Assembly (NCBI GenBank): GCA_002118135.1
Contig: BDIU01000082.1
Location: 1-64,000, forward strand
Direction of reading: 5' to 3'
Origin: Trebouxia sp. TZW2008
Taxonomy: Eukaryota; Chlorophyta; Trebouxiophyceae; Trebouxiales; Trebouxiaceae
DNA: 64,000 bases
Positions within the stretch are counted from its first letter, which is position 1. Each line of letters opens with the position of its first letter. The position numbers and the translations under genes were made by a program. The notes beneath the pieces were generated by a model that was not told the origin of the DNA, did no database searches, and was given only the letters and a program-made list of their open reading frames with translations. Shown here piece by piece: positions 22,878 to 32,916 of the stretch.

Positions 22878-23079
22878 CGCAGCAAGGGCAGAACACCATA
22901 TGCATTTTGCTGGACCAGGTGTATTCATTCTCAAAAACAGCCCACAAGGAACTCCACTGCTTTTGCTGAGCTTCTTTTGTTGTTGCCATTGTCATCTACT
23001 CGCATTGCTGCAACAATGCAGCCGTCTGGATGGTTTTTTGCTTGTGCAATGAAAGCTGGCTTTGTAAGCGCAAGATGCA

Positions 23080-23460
23080 GCCTTTCAGGCTCCCTAGACT
23101 TGCAGGGCTCAATAGGCAGAACAGGACCTCCAGCTAATGTGGGCTCTAGGGCCACCTTGCATGCAACCAGGTCTGACAGTCGAAGGGCACAATAGGCAGA
23201 AGAGGGCCTCCAACCAATGTGGCCTCGGAGGGCACCTTGCATGCGACCAGATTCTGCCCAAGGCACAGTAATGCCTTTGGTAGAACCATTTGTTGTCTCC
23301 TTATGCTCATTTGCTCAGGAAGGGAAAGTGAACTTTGGCTTGAAATGCTCAGCAGGCAATGCTGTCTTTCAGGCTCCCTAGACTCGAAGGGCACAGTAGG
23401 CAGAAGAGGGCCTCCTGCTAATGTGGCCTTTGGGGGCACCTTGCATGCAACCAAGTCCCG
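23080..23460 (+). repeat. Three tandem copies of a 75-90 bp block
   Basis: A GGCTCCCTAGACT..AGGGC, GGCCTCC..CTAATGTGG and CACCTTGCATGCAACCAG theme recurs at 23088-23172, 23184-23256 and 23370-23455. All are open on the plus strand (SLDSKGTVGRRGPPANV), so these may be duplicated exon copies of the coiled-coil gene's 3' part. Confidence 0.7.
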
Positions 23461-24257
23461 CTTAGAGGATAGTTCTGCCCTTGGCAGAACCCAGCCCTTA
23501 TCTCCGGCCAGAACACGCCCTAGACAGGTAGGCTGTGGTCATAGATCTGCACTGCATCCATCCCTGTAGAGACAGCCTGTTTGTTCATTCCAACACGCAT
23601 GCTAGACAGGCCCAGCAGACCCAGCTACTGGAGCAATCAACTGTCTCCAAAAAATTTGGACCTGTGCTAGCCTGAACCATTTATACTGTTGAGACGGCTT
23701 GAATACGTTAAGCGTGCATCTCTGGTCAACAGTTTGCATTCTCCCAACACATGAGACACTCTCAACACTTGATTGTAGGGCTGGTGAGACTGCTTGGCTG
23801 GTACATGCATCTACACATCATCCAACCCCAGCCTGATGAGACCGCTTGCCCAGCTCAAGTTTGCATTGCTGTTGTAGCACTACCTGCTGCCTGTGACCTG
23901 CATGCTAAAGTTGTGGTAAAAGAGCCGACTGATCAATGCCTAAGAGCCATTTTCAATGCCTTGGAGTTCGTTTGCAATGCTACAGTACATGCATCAAACA
24001 TGCTCATTGCTAGCAGGTACAACTGCAAATGATGATGGTCTATGCAGTCTGATGCGCCTGACGTCTTCCCAAGAGGATTCTGCTTGGGGTGTGACCTTCT
24101 AAAACCTGATGGAATGCTGACGCGTTGCTCCTTCTCAATTTTTCAAGTTACCAAGATTGACTGCAGTAATTGAAGACAAACAAAAGATATGACAAGCACA
24201 TGCAGCCAGCAATGTACAAATGTTATGACGATCATAATGATATACTTTGATGTTCAG

Positions 24258-24458
24258 GTGCAGCCGCAGAGTGCTAGAGAGTCTTTCCTGCCAGACATCA
24301 ATGCGCCCAAAGGCCCATTGAGAAAGCAGCAAACAGGTGCTTATGCACAGTCCACGAAGAAGAGCGGCATCAGGGCACTGCAGCATCAAGGCTCAGACAG
24401 ATGGGCTGAAAGCAAGCGCGATGCTAGCATGGTTGCGCACGCTGCCAGATGGAGTTGA
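24258..24458 (+). CDS. Possible terminal exon, unidentified
   Basis: An open block preceded by an AG (GATGTTCAG) and ending in TGA at 24456-24458, encoding about 66 basic residues (VQPQSARESFLPDINAPKG, then GIRALQHQGSDRWAESKR). The composition suits a C-terminal tail. It may close the coiled-coil gene, since no other plus-strand gene lies between, but no phase link was established. Confidence 0.35.
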   Translation: MQPQSARESFLPDINAPKGPLRKQQTGAYAQSTKKSGIRALQHQGSDRWAESKRDASMVAHAARWS

Positions 24459-25026
24459 TTTGACTCAGAAGACATTGAGGGGTTCAGTCATCAGAAATGA
24501 GTCGTCGAGTTTCTGCTGCTGTACATGACTGCTGTACAAACTGCCGTAGCTGTGACCATTGTCGATCAAATGAGACCGTTGGCCTTTCCTAGCTGCTGCT
24601 GTGTGCATCGACATGTACAGTGTGATTTTCTGCAGCTAACTTGGACATGCATCTAGGCCTGTTAACATATCGAACTCAAATGCCTGGCTTTTGCTGTAGC
24701 AAGCTCGTGGGAAGTAAGGCCTGAGGTGACAGTGATGGAAAGGCGTTGCTGCAGCTGCATTTTGTCTGTTGACAGACATCTGCAGCAGTTGTGACAAAAC
24801 TTTGTAATGGAAGTTGAGTTTGGACACATAGCACCGCCAGGTCACCGCCTTCAGATTCAAGTCAACAGTTGAGATCATGCAAAGATCTTGAACAAAGCCA
24901 GAGCGCAGCCAGGCGCCGCAGCGTCGGCTTCCGGCGTCGTCTCAGCGAGAGCTGCATCATCTTTTGCAGGACCGCTTCATCGCATAGCACCCTGTGTTGT
25001 CCCCAACACGACGCCAACACGACAGC

Positions 25027-27741
25027 ATGATCAGCTTGTGGCAAACCAACCGCACGCTACCGTTGGACAGCCTGCCAGACTTGCGAGACAAGGTCTACTT
25101 GGTGACAGGCGGCACAGATGGTCTTGGCCTAGAAACTGTCAAGGCACTTGCAGCCAAGAAGGCGCGAGTCTTTCTGACCTTCCGAAATTCGGAGCGATAT
25201 CAGCAGTAAGCTGTTTCCCCCTTCCGGGTGTCCCAACCCACATCGCAAACGTGCAAGCACTAACAGGTCCACCCTCCATGCAGTGCATCAGACAGCATAA
25301 GGGAAGTGTACCCAAAGGCACGCATTGAGGGTCTGCCAGCAGATTACCTAGAGGGCTTCGGGTAAGTCAGCTCAACTGCTGTGAACTGTGAGAAGCTGCC
25401 GCCACTCACTGCTTCTATAGCTGCGCAGATGCATTGCAGAGTGTGCAGCAGCCTGTTGGGATTGTGGTTTGCTTTTACATGTCCTCATTAGTGACGTGTG
25501 TGCTGTATGCAAGCAGATTGACGCAAACTGTGCAGTAGCCTTTTAACATCAGAACCTGCTTTTGCATGGCCTTATCAATAATGTGGGTGACTGATGCATG
25601 CAGATCCGTTGCAGAGTGTGCAGCAGCCTTTCAGGATTGTGATTTGCCATTGCATGGCCTCATCAACAATGTGGGTGCTGAGAGCCCAGCAGACGAGGCA
25701 TCACAAGACGGCTTCGAGGTGAGTCAGCAAGCAAAGCAGCCATTGGCAGCTGCAGGCGCGTGCTGTCCGCAAGTCCTGTACAATAAGTTCTCTTTACAGC
25801 AACTGCATCAAGAAAAGCGCCCTTATACTGAATAATCTTTACTCAAACCAAACGCAGAATGCAGTCATTGGCTCCCAATTGCGTTGCCCTTACAGCAAGA
25901 ATGTCCTTACATTGGGTGGCTGTACAAAGGGAAAAAACCGTGTGGCTTTGATGCAAAGTGATGATTGGCTTGCAGGCGAGTCAAGCCATCAACTACCTCG
26001 GCGCCTTCTACCTCACCCACTTGCTGATGCAACAGCTGACACAGACACCGAACTCCCGAGTGTTGAATCTCACATCCCTAGTGGAACCCACAGGGGCCAT
26101 AGACTGGCATGATCTAGGGTAAGATTCTAGCTGAAGCTTTCAAGCTGCCAAGCATGCCTATGCGTCTGAGTGTTCCTTAGGAAGTAATATCTGAGTGTTC
26201 ACCTTGTCTGCGTGGTGTGTGATGTGGCTCACCCCAACACATGCTGTGCACCCTTCAATCAGGGCAGAAGAATTGACAGTGGTATGACAGCAAGCATTCA
26301 AATGAAGCAAACAATTTCTGTGCTGATTGTAGGGGCAGGCATGTCAGGCACAGCGACTACAAGCTATATGCAGACTCCAAGCTGAAACTATTCATGTTCA
26401 CGGCAGAGCTGCAGCGGCGACTGCATGCAGCCGGCACCTCGACAGATGTCTTCTCCGTACATCCAGGTGACTAGCCCTCACTTTGTTCCACCTTTGTGTT
26501 GTGCATTGGCTGTCTTCTCTGTGCACTCAGCTGCATAGGACTCAGTCTGTCCCATCTTGCAGTCATGCATTGCTTGTCACGCAATGCAAAGTCAACCTAT
26601 ATCAGATACACACGCAGCACCAACTGCATGCAGCCGGCATCTCTACAGATGTCTTCTCTATACATCCAGGTGACTAGCACTCACGCCTTACTGTTTTGTT
26701 CTGCATTACTTGTCTTGTCAATCCGTATCACAGTCAATGTACATGCAGTGCTGTTGTATGCAATTTTGGAATGCTGTCTGATGTGAGCACACAATTTGCC
26801 ACCATGCACTGAACCTGGCTACACTGCAAAGTGCTTTTGGTCCATGTACCTCAAGCCCCGCCAGGAATGTCTTCCGCTGGCAGGCAACTCCTGAGCGTTA
26901 GCCCCACTGTGATCAGAGGTGGTGAAAGCCTGCCTAGTATAGGTCTAGAATGAATGAAAGATAGACTTAGCAGCAAGGTATCATGTACCTGGCATGCTCA
27001 GCTGACCTGGTCCAGAACAGCTTCAGACAGACTTGCAAGCAGGCAATTTATTGCATCTATACATACCTACTCACTGAGCTCTGAAGCCTGTCTAGCAACC
27101 GAACTTGGTGCATGAATGATCTGTGGTGGTGCTTTGATAAAGGTGTAGCACAGACAGACATCTTTCCCAAGTCAGACAAGGGCAAGTTGGGGGCTGGTGT
27201 GCTGGCAGCAGGGGCAGTTGCAGTGGGGCAGTCTCCAGCAGGCGGGGCACAATCCATTCTCAAGGTTGCGACAGACCCGGGCCTCATAGGTATATCTTTG
27301 ACAGTTATCTGTGTCACAAGTCACACCTGATCTGATCAAATGCGGGACATTGTTGTACACGCCTTGTGTTTTGTTTCAATTCACAAGACAGGACTTGTGC
27401 CACACACATCTAGCACCTGTGCTAAGAAGTGTAATGTGAAATTCAATTGGTCATCATTACAGCTGCTCTTGATGCTTGCAGGGTATGGTGGGGGAGACAG
27501 GCATTGGGGCCCCTGGTACACAGGAGCCCCGCACAGACCCCTTGGACAGACCTGGCCTCTCTGCTTCACTGTCAATCATGACAACTACGGGTACAGAAAA
27601 CCCATCAACCCTATGATCATGGACTTGGAGGCTTGCAGCAGACTATATGATGAGACTGTCCAGTTGATCAATGACAGCGCTGAAGTGAAGATCGATGGCG
27701 TTGACTGCAGTACTAAGTCCGCTGATGCGCATACTGACTGA
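25027..27741 (+). CDS. Short-chain dehydrogenase/reductase, 7 exons
   Basis: Exons 25027-25205, 25284-25361, 25604-25718, 25976-26118, 26339-26466, 27143-27289 and 27482-27741 join in phase to 349 residues. The SDR superfamily uses NAD(P)H to reduce or oxidise small alcohols and ketones. Diagnostic features: cofactor loop TGGTDGLG (residues 27-34), NNVG (about 107), catalytic Ser in VLNLTSL (about 158), catalytic YADSK (Tyr about 181, Lys about 185) and HPGVAQTDIF after it. The C-terminal NYGYRKPINP and ACSRLYDETVQLI blocks are as in retinol-dehydrogenase/WWOX/protochlorophyllide-reductase-like SDRs. The substrate cannot be read from sequence. Exon 5 has two possible acceptors nine bases apart (26339 or 26348). 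Intron 3 holds a MITE and intron 6 a retrotransposon tail. Exons 3 and 5 have tandem relic copies. No lesion was seen. Confidence 0.9.
25429..25718 (+). repeat. Tandem copies of SDR exon 3
   Basis: An upstream copy at 25429 has an acceptor in the same phase and stays open (CIAECAAACWDCGLLLHVLI) but has lost the NNVG motif. A short piece at about 25552-25590 repeats the CATGGCCTTATCAATAATGT part. The working exon starts at 25604. The main offset is 175 bp. Confidence 0.85.
25778..25945 (-). mobile_element. MITE copy 4, inside SDR intron 3
   Basis: AAGTTCTCTTTACAGCAACT at the left and TGTACAAAGGGAAAA at the right are degraded inverted ends. The interior AAGAATGTCCTTACATTG matches the copy at 19945-20120. 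Confidence 0.65.
26405..26680 (+). repeat. Tandem copies of SDR exon 5 tail
   Basis: The end of exon 5 (CTGCATGCAGCCGGCAYCTC, Y = C/T, through CATCCAGGTGACTAG) recurs at about 26620-26676. The downstream relic keeps exon tail plus donor. Confidence 0.85.
27385..27436 (+). mobile_element. Non-LTR retrotransposon tail, very short fragment
   Basis: GACAGGACTTGTGCCACACA, then TAG, matches the last codons and 3' end of the element at 38599-38964. It is 5'-truncated to about 50 bp, inside SDR intron 6. Confidence 0.55.
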
Positions 27742-28580
27742 CTACCATTGCGTGAGCCGACAACAGGAGCAAGATTAGTGTGCAAATCTGCAGAATACAG
27801 ATTTCTGGTCCAGAATCATTGCCCTGAGAAGTTTCCAAGGCCAAGCTTTGCTCTTGTTGAGACAAAATCGAGTTTTGTACATTCACAGTTTCTACAGCCC
27901 AGCATGCTTGCGTTTATTGTACAACCTCAGTTCAAATTGTTGTGTTGCTTTTTCTCTGCCGCAAGCTTTGTTGCAAGATTTGTACACCTGTATCTAGTTG
28001 GTCTTTCTGTGATGAGATGTGAGCCAATATCACCTCAATTTACTGTGTACACAGTCTTCCTAATACAAGCTCTTGATCGTTGAGGGTAGAGAGTTTAAGT
28101 CAGGATCTTCTGTGGTTTGTACCACACCTCCAATTCGTGCCTGTGGGTAATGCAAGTTCAGGATTTTGATCGTTCAGACAATTGATTTTGGCAAGATGCT
28201 AGCTTGCATTTTTGCAATGGAGTGAGCTGATAGTGTACAGTTGAACAAACACTTGTTGAATGTAATCAAGTCATGATTGCTGTGTTGTCGACAGCTGTCT
28301 TGCATTGTGGTGAGGCATTATGACCAGACTTTTGGAAAATGTTGCGTTTGATGTCAAGCGACCTTTTGCGCCATGACATATGCGGCAAGCGAACCTGCAC
28401 AGGCAGCAAACTCACCGCGCGCGATGCTTCACGGCAGCGCAACGTGCTGAAGCAGCAGTGCTAGCGGCAATTGCGTCACACGCCAAATCTGTTGCCGCAG
28501 TCATCGACCCACAAGTTGCAAGTCGAGTTCTAGGATCCTGTTGACTTCGTGACGGTCTTGCGACATAGCACAGGCCGGGA
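27742..28580. other. Intergenic between SDR and glycosyltransferase
   Basis: 3' flank of the SDR gene and upstream flank of the glycosyltransferase. No gene or element seen. The last 200 bases before 28581 are GC-richer and CG-rich, as expected for a promoter. Confidence 0.5.
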
Positions 28581-31500
28581 ATGCGACAGCAGCGCTTGCT
28601 CTGCACATTGCTTGCTGCTGCCGTGACCGTTTGCACAGGCCAGCGTCAGGTATGCGCAGCTTTTTGAGGACCCTCAGAGCGACGCACCAATCTTAACCTC
28701 ATCGCTTGCTTGCCAGGGGATCCGACACTCCGGGTCGACACAGCTCGACTTTCACGAGCAGTACCACGCAAACGCTCACGATTACGGACCCGACGTCGTT
28801 GAGTGGATCAGTAATCCCGCGCAGGTTGACGCTTGCTCCCAAGATAGGTTGTCAGGACTGGCATCAACACCAGCCTATTCAGTCATGAATGTGTATGCAG
28901 CTACTGCCGGAGCCAGCACTGCCACCGGGAACATGGCCTGAGAACCTTGTCATTGGCTATGTGGGAGGATACACCTATGAGGTATGCATGCATGCATGCA
29001 TTCGTGTGACTTCCCATAGCAAGCCTATGATCATTGCATGACTCATTACTATATGCGCAGTTCTATGCTGTTGTGTTGCCACTCGACTAGCAGCATGTCT
29101 GTGCAGCATTCAAACTCACGCCGCATAAAGTCCGGTTGCATGCTTGCTTATACTCTGCATTCTTACACTTTGATGCTCCAGCAAAGTGTAAGAACTCCCC
29201 TACATCGCTTTTGTTTACAGGTGTTGAAGCCTTTGATCATTGGGTTCTTGATTAATGTCAGAGAGGGAGCCTTGGTGCTGCTGACTCCATCGGGAGAGGT
29301 CCCTGGCCTACCAAGCAGATTCACCAGAAGGTGATTGTCATGCCCTCACCAGAAAAGGGTGCAAAGAGCACTTTTGCATGAGAGGAGCCTTTGTGCCTAG
29401 CAGTAGTCCTGAATCAAACCACCAGTATTCCAGCAACTGCCAGTTGTTGTTGCACGACTCATCTAGTTCTCAATGTTGTAATCTGTGCGTCAGTGATGTC
29501 ACATGAACTTTTGCATTCATAAGCTCACAAGACTATCAGGATGCTGTTGCCCTTCAAAGATTGTGCAACAAATTTGAGGGCAGTTTGACAGGTACTGCCA
29601 TTGAATGTTGCATTCAAAGTTGCCGTTGGGCAGGCATGAAGCAGAAAGCATGCATTTGACATTGCCCACCAAATTCTGTCAAAACACCAGGTCATCTGAT
29701 GACCGTCATCATTGATGCTCACACTGATGTTTCAGCAACCTTGCATCCCCAGTTGAATAGCAGTGTAGGTCTGAGAACCTTCATGTGCTTCTGCTTTTGC
29801 AGGGTGATAGTGCAGAAGCACGAGGCGCCAAAACACTTTCCAGAAGAGGCGGTCCCACATGCAGTGTCATTACGCTTTTGGGTTGTGCGCGCTTTTCTGA
29901 GGCAGATACAGCACATTGGCAAAGCTTTCATTTGTGACAGCCGAGATGTCTTCATTCAAAAGGACATGTTTGAGGCTTTTGATGATGACTATTTGCACTT
30001 TCCTAGAGAGTCTGGTGGATACCGGATTAGAGGACCATTTTCACAGAACTCAAACTGGATCACGCAGTGCTATGGCCAGTAAGTTGCTGACATCCCCTTT
30101 TGTATGCTTGGCTTAGCATTTGTCATGCTATATTGCAGTCAGAGCGTTTCACTTGATGTTTGCCTGTACTTGTATCACACCTGATCTGCATTGTTATGTT
30201 GCAGTAGTACTGGCACCTACATCCATTTCTTGGAATGTTCACAAGCTTGGCAGCAGCTTTGAGGACTTGTGTACGCATGCCAAGTGTTGTCAAGCTGCAC
30301 TGTTACATCATTGCAAAAGTGCAAACCTTTGCATTCTCAGTCGCAGACAACTTCAGATCTACCCGATTTGATTTGATGTATTTGTTGAAAGGCGTAGATC
30401 GTTTGCAATTGACATCATGGGACATCATAAGCCTTATGTATCGCAGAATACCATGATATCATACAAGTCCTGAACAAAGACGTGCAGACAAAGCATGAAT
30501 GTCATCTGCACCTCAAAACATGCGTGCAGTCTGTGTTTACGGTTACAGAAGCGTTATGTTGGGTCTTGGGCACCTTTCTGAAGCCCAACTTGTCCCGCTC
30601 TCAAGTCCTCAAGCTCAAATTGTACAGCTCATGTGTTCATGCAGAGGGACACTGGATTCTTTGGGAAGTCGATACGTGTTAAATTGTGGCACCTTTCTGG
30701 GGCCAAGGCAAATGCTAAAGACCTTCACTGCATCAAGGGCCAAGTGTATGGCTGAGATGCCTACATGTGTGTGGTGCAGGGACACTTTAGATGCTCTGGG
30801 TGGGCATTACGTGTTGAATTCTGGTACCTTTCTCGGGCCAAGCCAAATGCTGGTGGCCTATATTGAAGTCATTCTGGCAGAGTTTGAGAATCGATGGCAC
30901 TGCTTGCGGCTGCATGGTTCAGATCAGGCGGTGCACAACTTCCTGATCTACACTGGCAAATTCATTGGCACTGGTGAGTCAGGAGCTTGACTGTGTGAAG
31001 GTTGAAGCATTCTTGTCACCAGTGCCGTGTGTGCATAGGCAGAGATTGTGTCCACGTTTGCAGAAGAACTACACCAGCAAAGCAAGCTTGTCTGTCACCT
31101 TGCTGGTCATTTGCAGTATCACTACATGTCAGGGTTGCATGCTTTGGCTTGTGATGACTGCAAATTGCTCATGTAAAAGCTGCAATGCATGATGTGCTAT
31201 GAAGCCATGCCCGACCAGTCTGTTAAGAACTGCAGATGACTCGATTGCATGCTGAAAAATCAGGTATCAGACAGTATGCTGTGAAGGTCAGCATTCGCGG
31301 AGTCATTGCTCACGGTCGCTGTGTGTGCTGCCACAGGAATCAAGTTCAGCATAGAAGACCTCGAGGTGGGTCGCTTTGCACATGTGGCCTGGGTACACAG
31401 CGCAATGCTAGACTTCAGAGCCATGTCAGATGAGAGAGCTGAGCTGTACAACCGAGTCGGGGATCCATTTGTTGCAATACATCTCTGGAGTGCTGATTCT

Positions 31501-31821
31501 GAAGTCGGTCAGCGAGTGGTCTTGCCTTTCGTTGAGGAGTTTGAGCCAAAGTTGTTGGGCCCAAGCGCACAGAACAGCAGTGGCAGTTCAGCGTCTAGCA
31601 GTGGCAGATCTGCGTTTGATCCAAGGCATCAAGAAGAAGTGAAGCAGGACGCTGATATGAGTCAGCTGCTAGGGCATGAGGCAGTTGCAGGGACAGCAAG
31701 GGAGTTGCATGTGGATGCACCATTTGAGCCAAAATCGACAATGCCCAATGCGCAAGCTGATCTGGCCAGTCACCATACAAGGAGACCTGCAAGGCGTGCT
31801 GTTGCTGATACAAATCACTAA
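28581..31821 (+). CDS. Secretory-pathway glycosyltransferase, 7 exons
   Basis: Exons 28581-28649, 28717-28824, 28901-28981, 29221-29330, 29803-30078, 30780-30973 and 31337-31821 join in phase to 440 residues. The first exon encodes a signal sequence or type II anchor (MRQQRLLCTLLAAAVTVCTG), so the enzyme should act in the ER/Golgi lumen. The fold resembles nucleotide-sugar transferases: IGYVGGYTYEVLKP near residue 80, the acidic core FICDSRDVFIQKDMFE near 165 (DxxD, metal and nucleotide-sugar binding), WITQCYG, YVLNSGTFLGP, and a DQAVHNFLIYTG helix. The C-terminal 70 or so residues are Ser-rich and basic, without fold. Donor and acceptor sugars are unknown. Exon 6 has two upstream copies, one still in frame with an in-phase acceptor. 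No lesion was seen. Confidence 0.87.
30540..30860 (+). repeat. Three tandem copies of glycosyltransferase exon 6 head
   Basis: The head of exon 6 (DTLDALGGHYVLNSGTFLGP) has an upstream copy from 30645 (GTLDSLGSRYVLNCGTFLGP) with an in-phase acceptor. An older copy around 30541-30590 keeps RSVMLGLGHLSEAQ. The last core blocks are 119 and 135 bp apart. The frame is open across all three. Confidence 0.85.
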
Positions 31822-31849
31822 GATGATGCTATGACACAAGACATCCAGA

Positions 31850-32155
31850 TCATGCTAGTGTTACTTGACTACATGTCAAGGGTTTGCCGGTCTGTGGCTT
31901 GCGAACCATGTTGTCAGCAATAAGTATCAGTAAGATCGCACTGGTGAAGCCTGACTGTATGCCAAGGGTTTTGGCCAGCCTCTGAATAAGGGCAGCTTGG
32001 CGTCTATCCTCTTCAAGCCCAATATTTAGTTTACACAGTTTGTCATGTGCGTATAGCACAGCGGCCTCTGTCAAAATGCTCAATAACCAGGTTTCTGGTT
32101 TCAGTTTGCCAGGACGCAGGCTTGTGCGTGACCAAATTAATTTTTTTCTTTCCAT
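31850..32155 (-). CDS. Small open frame, unidentified (101 aa)
   Basis: ATG 32155 to TGA, uninterrupted. It is helical in style (AAVLYAHDKLCKLNIGLEED, RRQAALIQRLAKTLGIQ) with one hydrophobic stretch (FTSAILLILIADNMV) that could span a membrane. It lies between the convergent ends of the glycosyltransferase and PRMT genes, where little else is expected. No family was recognised. It may be chance. Confidence 0.3.
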   Translation of the reverse strand: MERKKLIWSRTSLRPGKLKPETWLLSILTEAAVLYAHDKLCKLNIGLEEDRRQAALIQRLAKTLGIQSGFTSAILLILIADNMVRKPQTGKPLTCSQVTLA

Positions 32156-32916
32156 TCGAGCATGCTGATGCTGTGGGTGTCCTGCTCTGCTTGTTCATAT
32201 ATGTGACCCTCGCTCAAGAAGCTATAGTTAGAAGTACGGGTAGGCTAGTCATTTCAAGAAAGCAGGACATGTCATGAATAAGTACAAACATGTTTGACAC
32301 CTGATAGTGTTCCACTTGCGCTGTAATCTCCTGTGTTCACATGCAGCTAATTGTGCCATATTGGGTGTTACGCAATTGTGATAGCTCACCTACAGCGCAG
32401 GCTGCAGTCGGGATTGGCGTGTCTGTCTGCACGAATGGCAGTGCCGTCGACCGACCAACCTTGCATGCGACCACTACAGCCACTGTGACATAGCATGTAG
32501 CAGTACAAATCTTACATACACGGCAACTGTTTGCACTAGAAACCGTATGGTAGTAGGGCATGCAAGTCAGTCAAAGACGATGGAATCAAACAGCTGTGCA
32601 AATGTGCTGAACACATCTATCAAGGCATTGCAGCATTGCCAGGCATTACTACACACCTGCATCTTATGGGATGGATCCACACACACAATGTCTTGTTTGT
32701 CTCAATACTTCACTGGTTTTCAACACGCAATCAGGCTTGTTGGCTAGCCAAAACGTTTAATATCTTCCTGCTGCAGTACAGCCAGCACTCAACACGAGTG
32801 TTAGGAGCCAGGAAAAACAAAAAAGCCTACACCGTCAGGCGTCAGAGCGGGAGCCTCTGTCTCAAGAGGCAGCCTGTGATTGCTGCTTTAAAAGCAGCAA
32901 CTAGTTGGGAGCCAGT

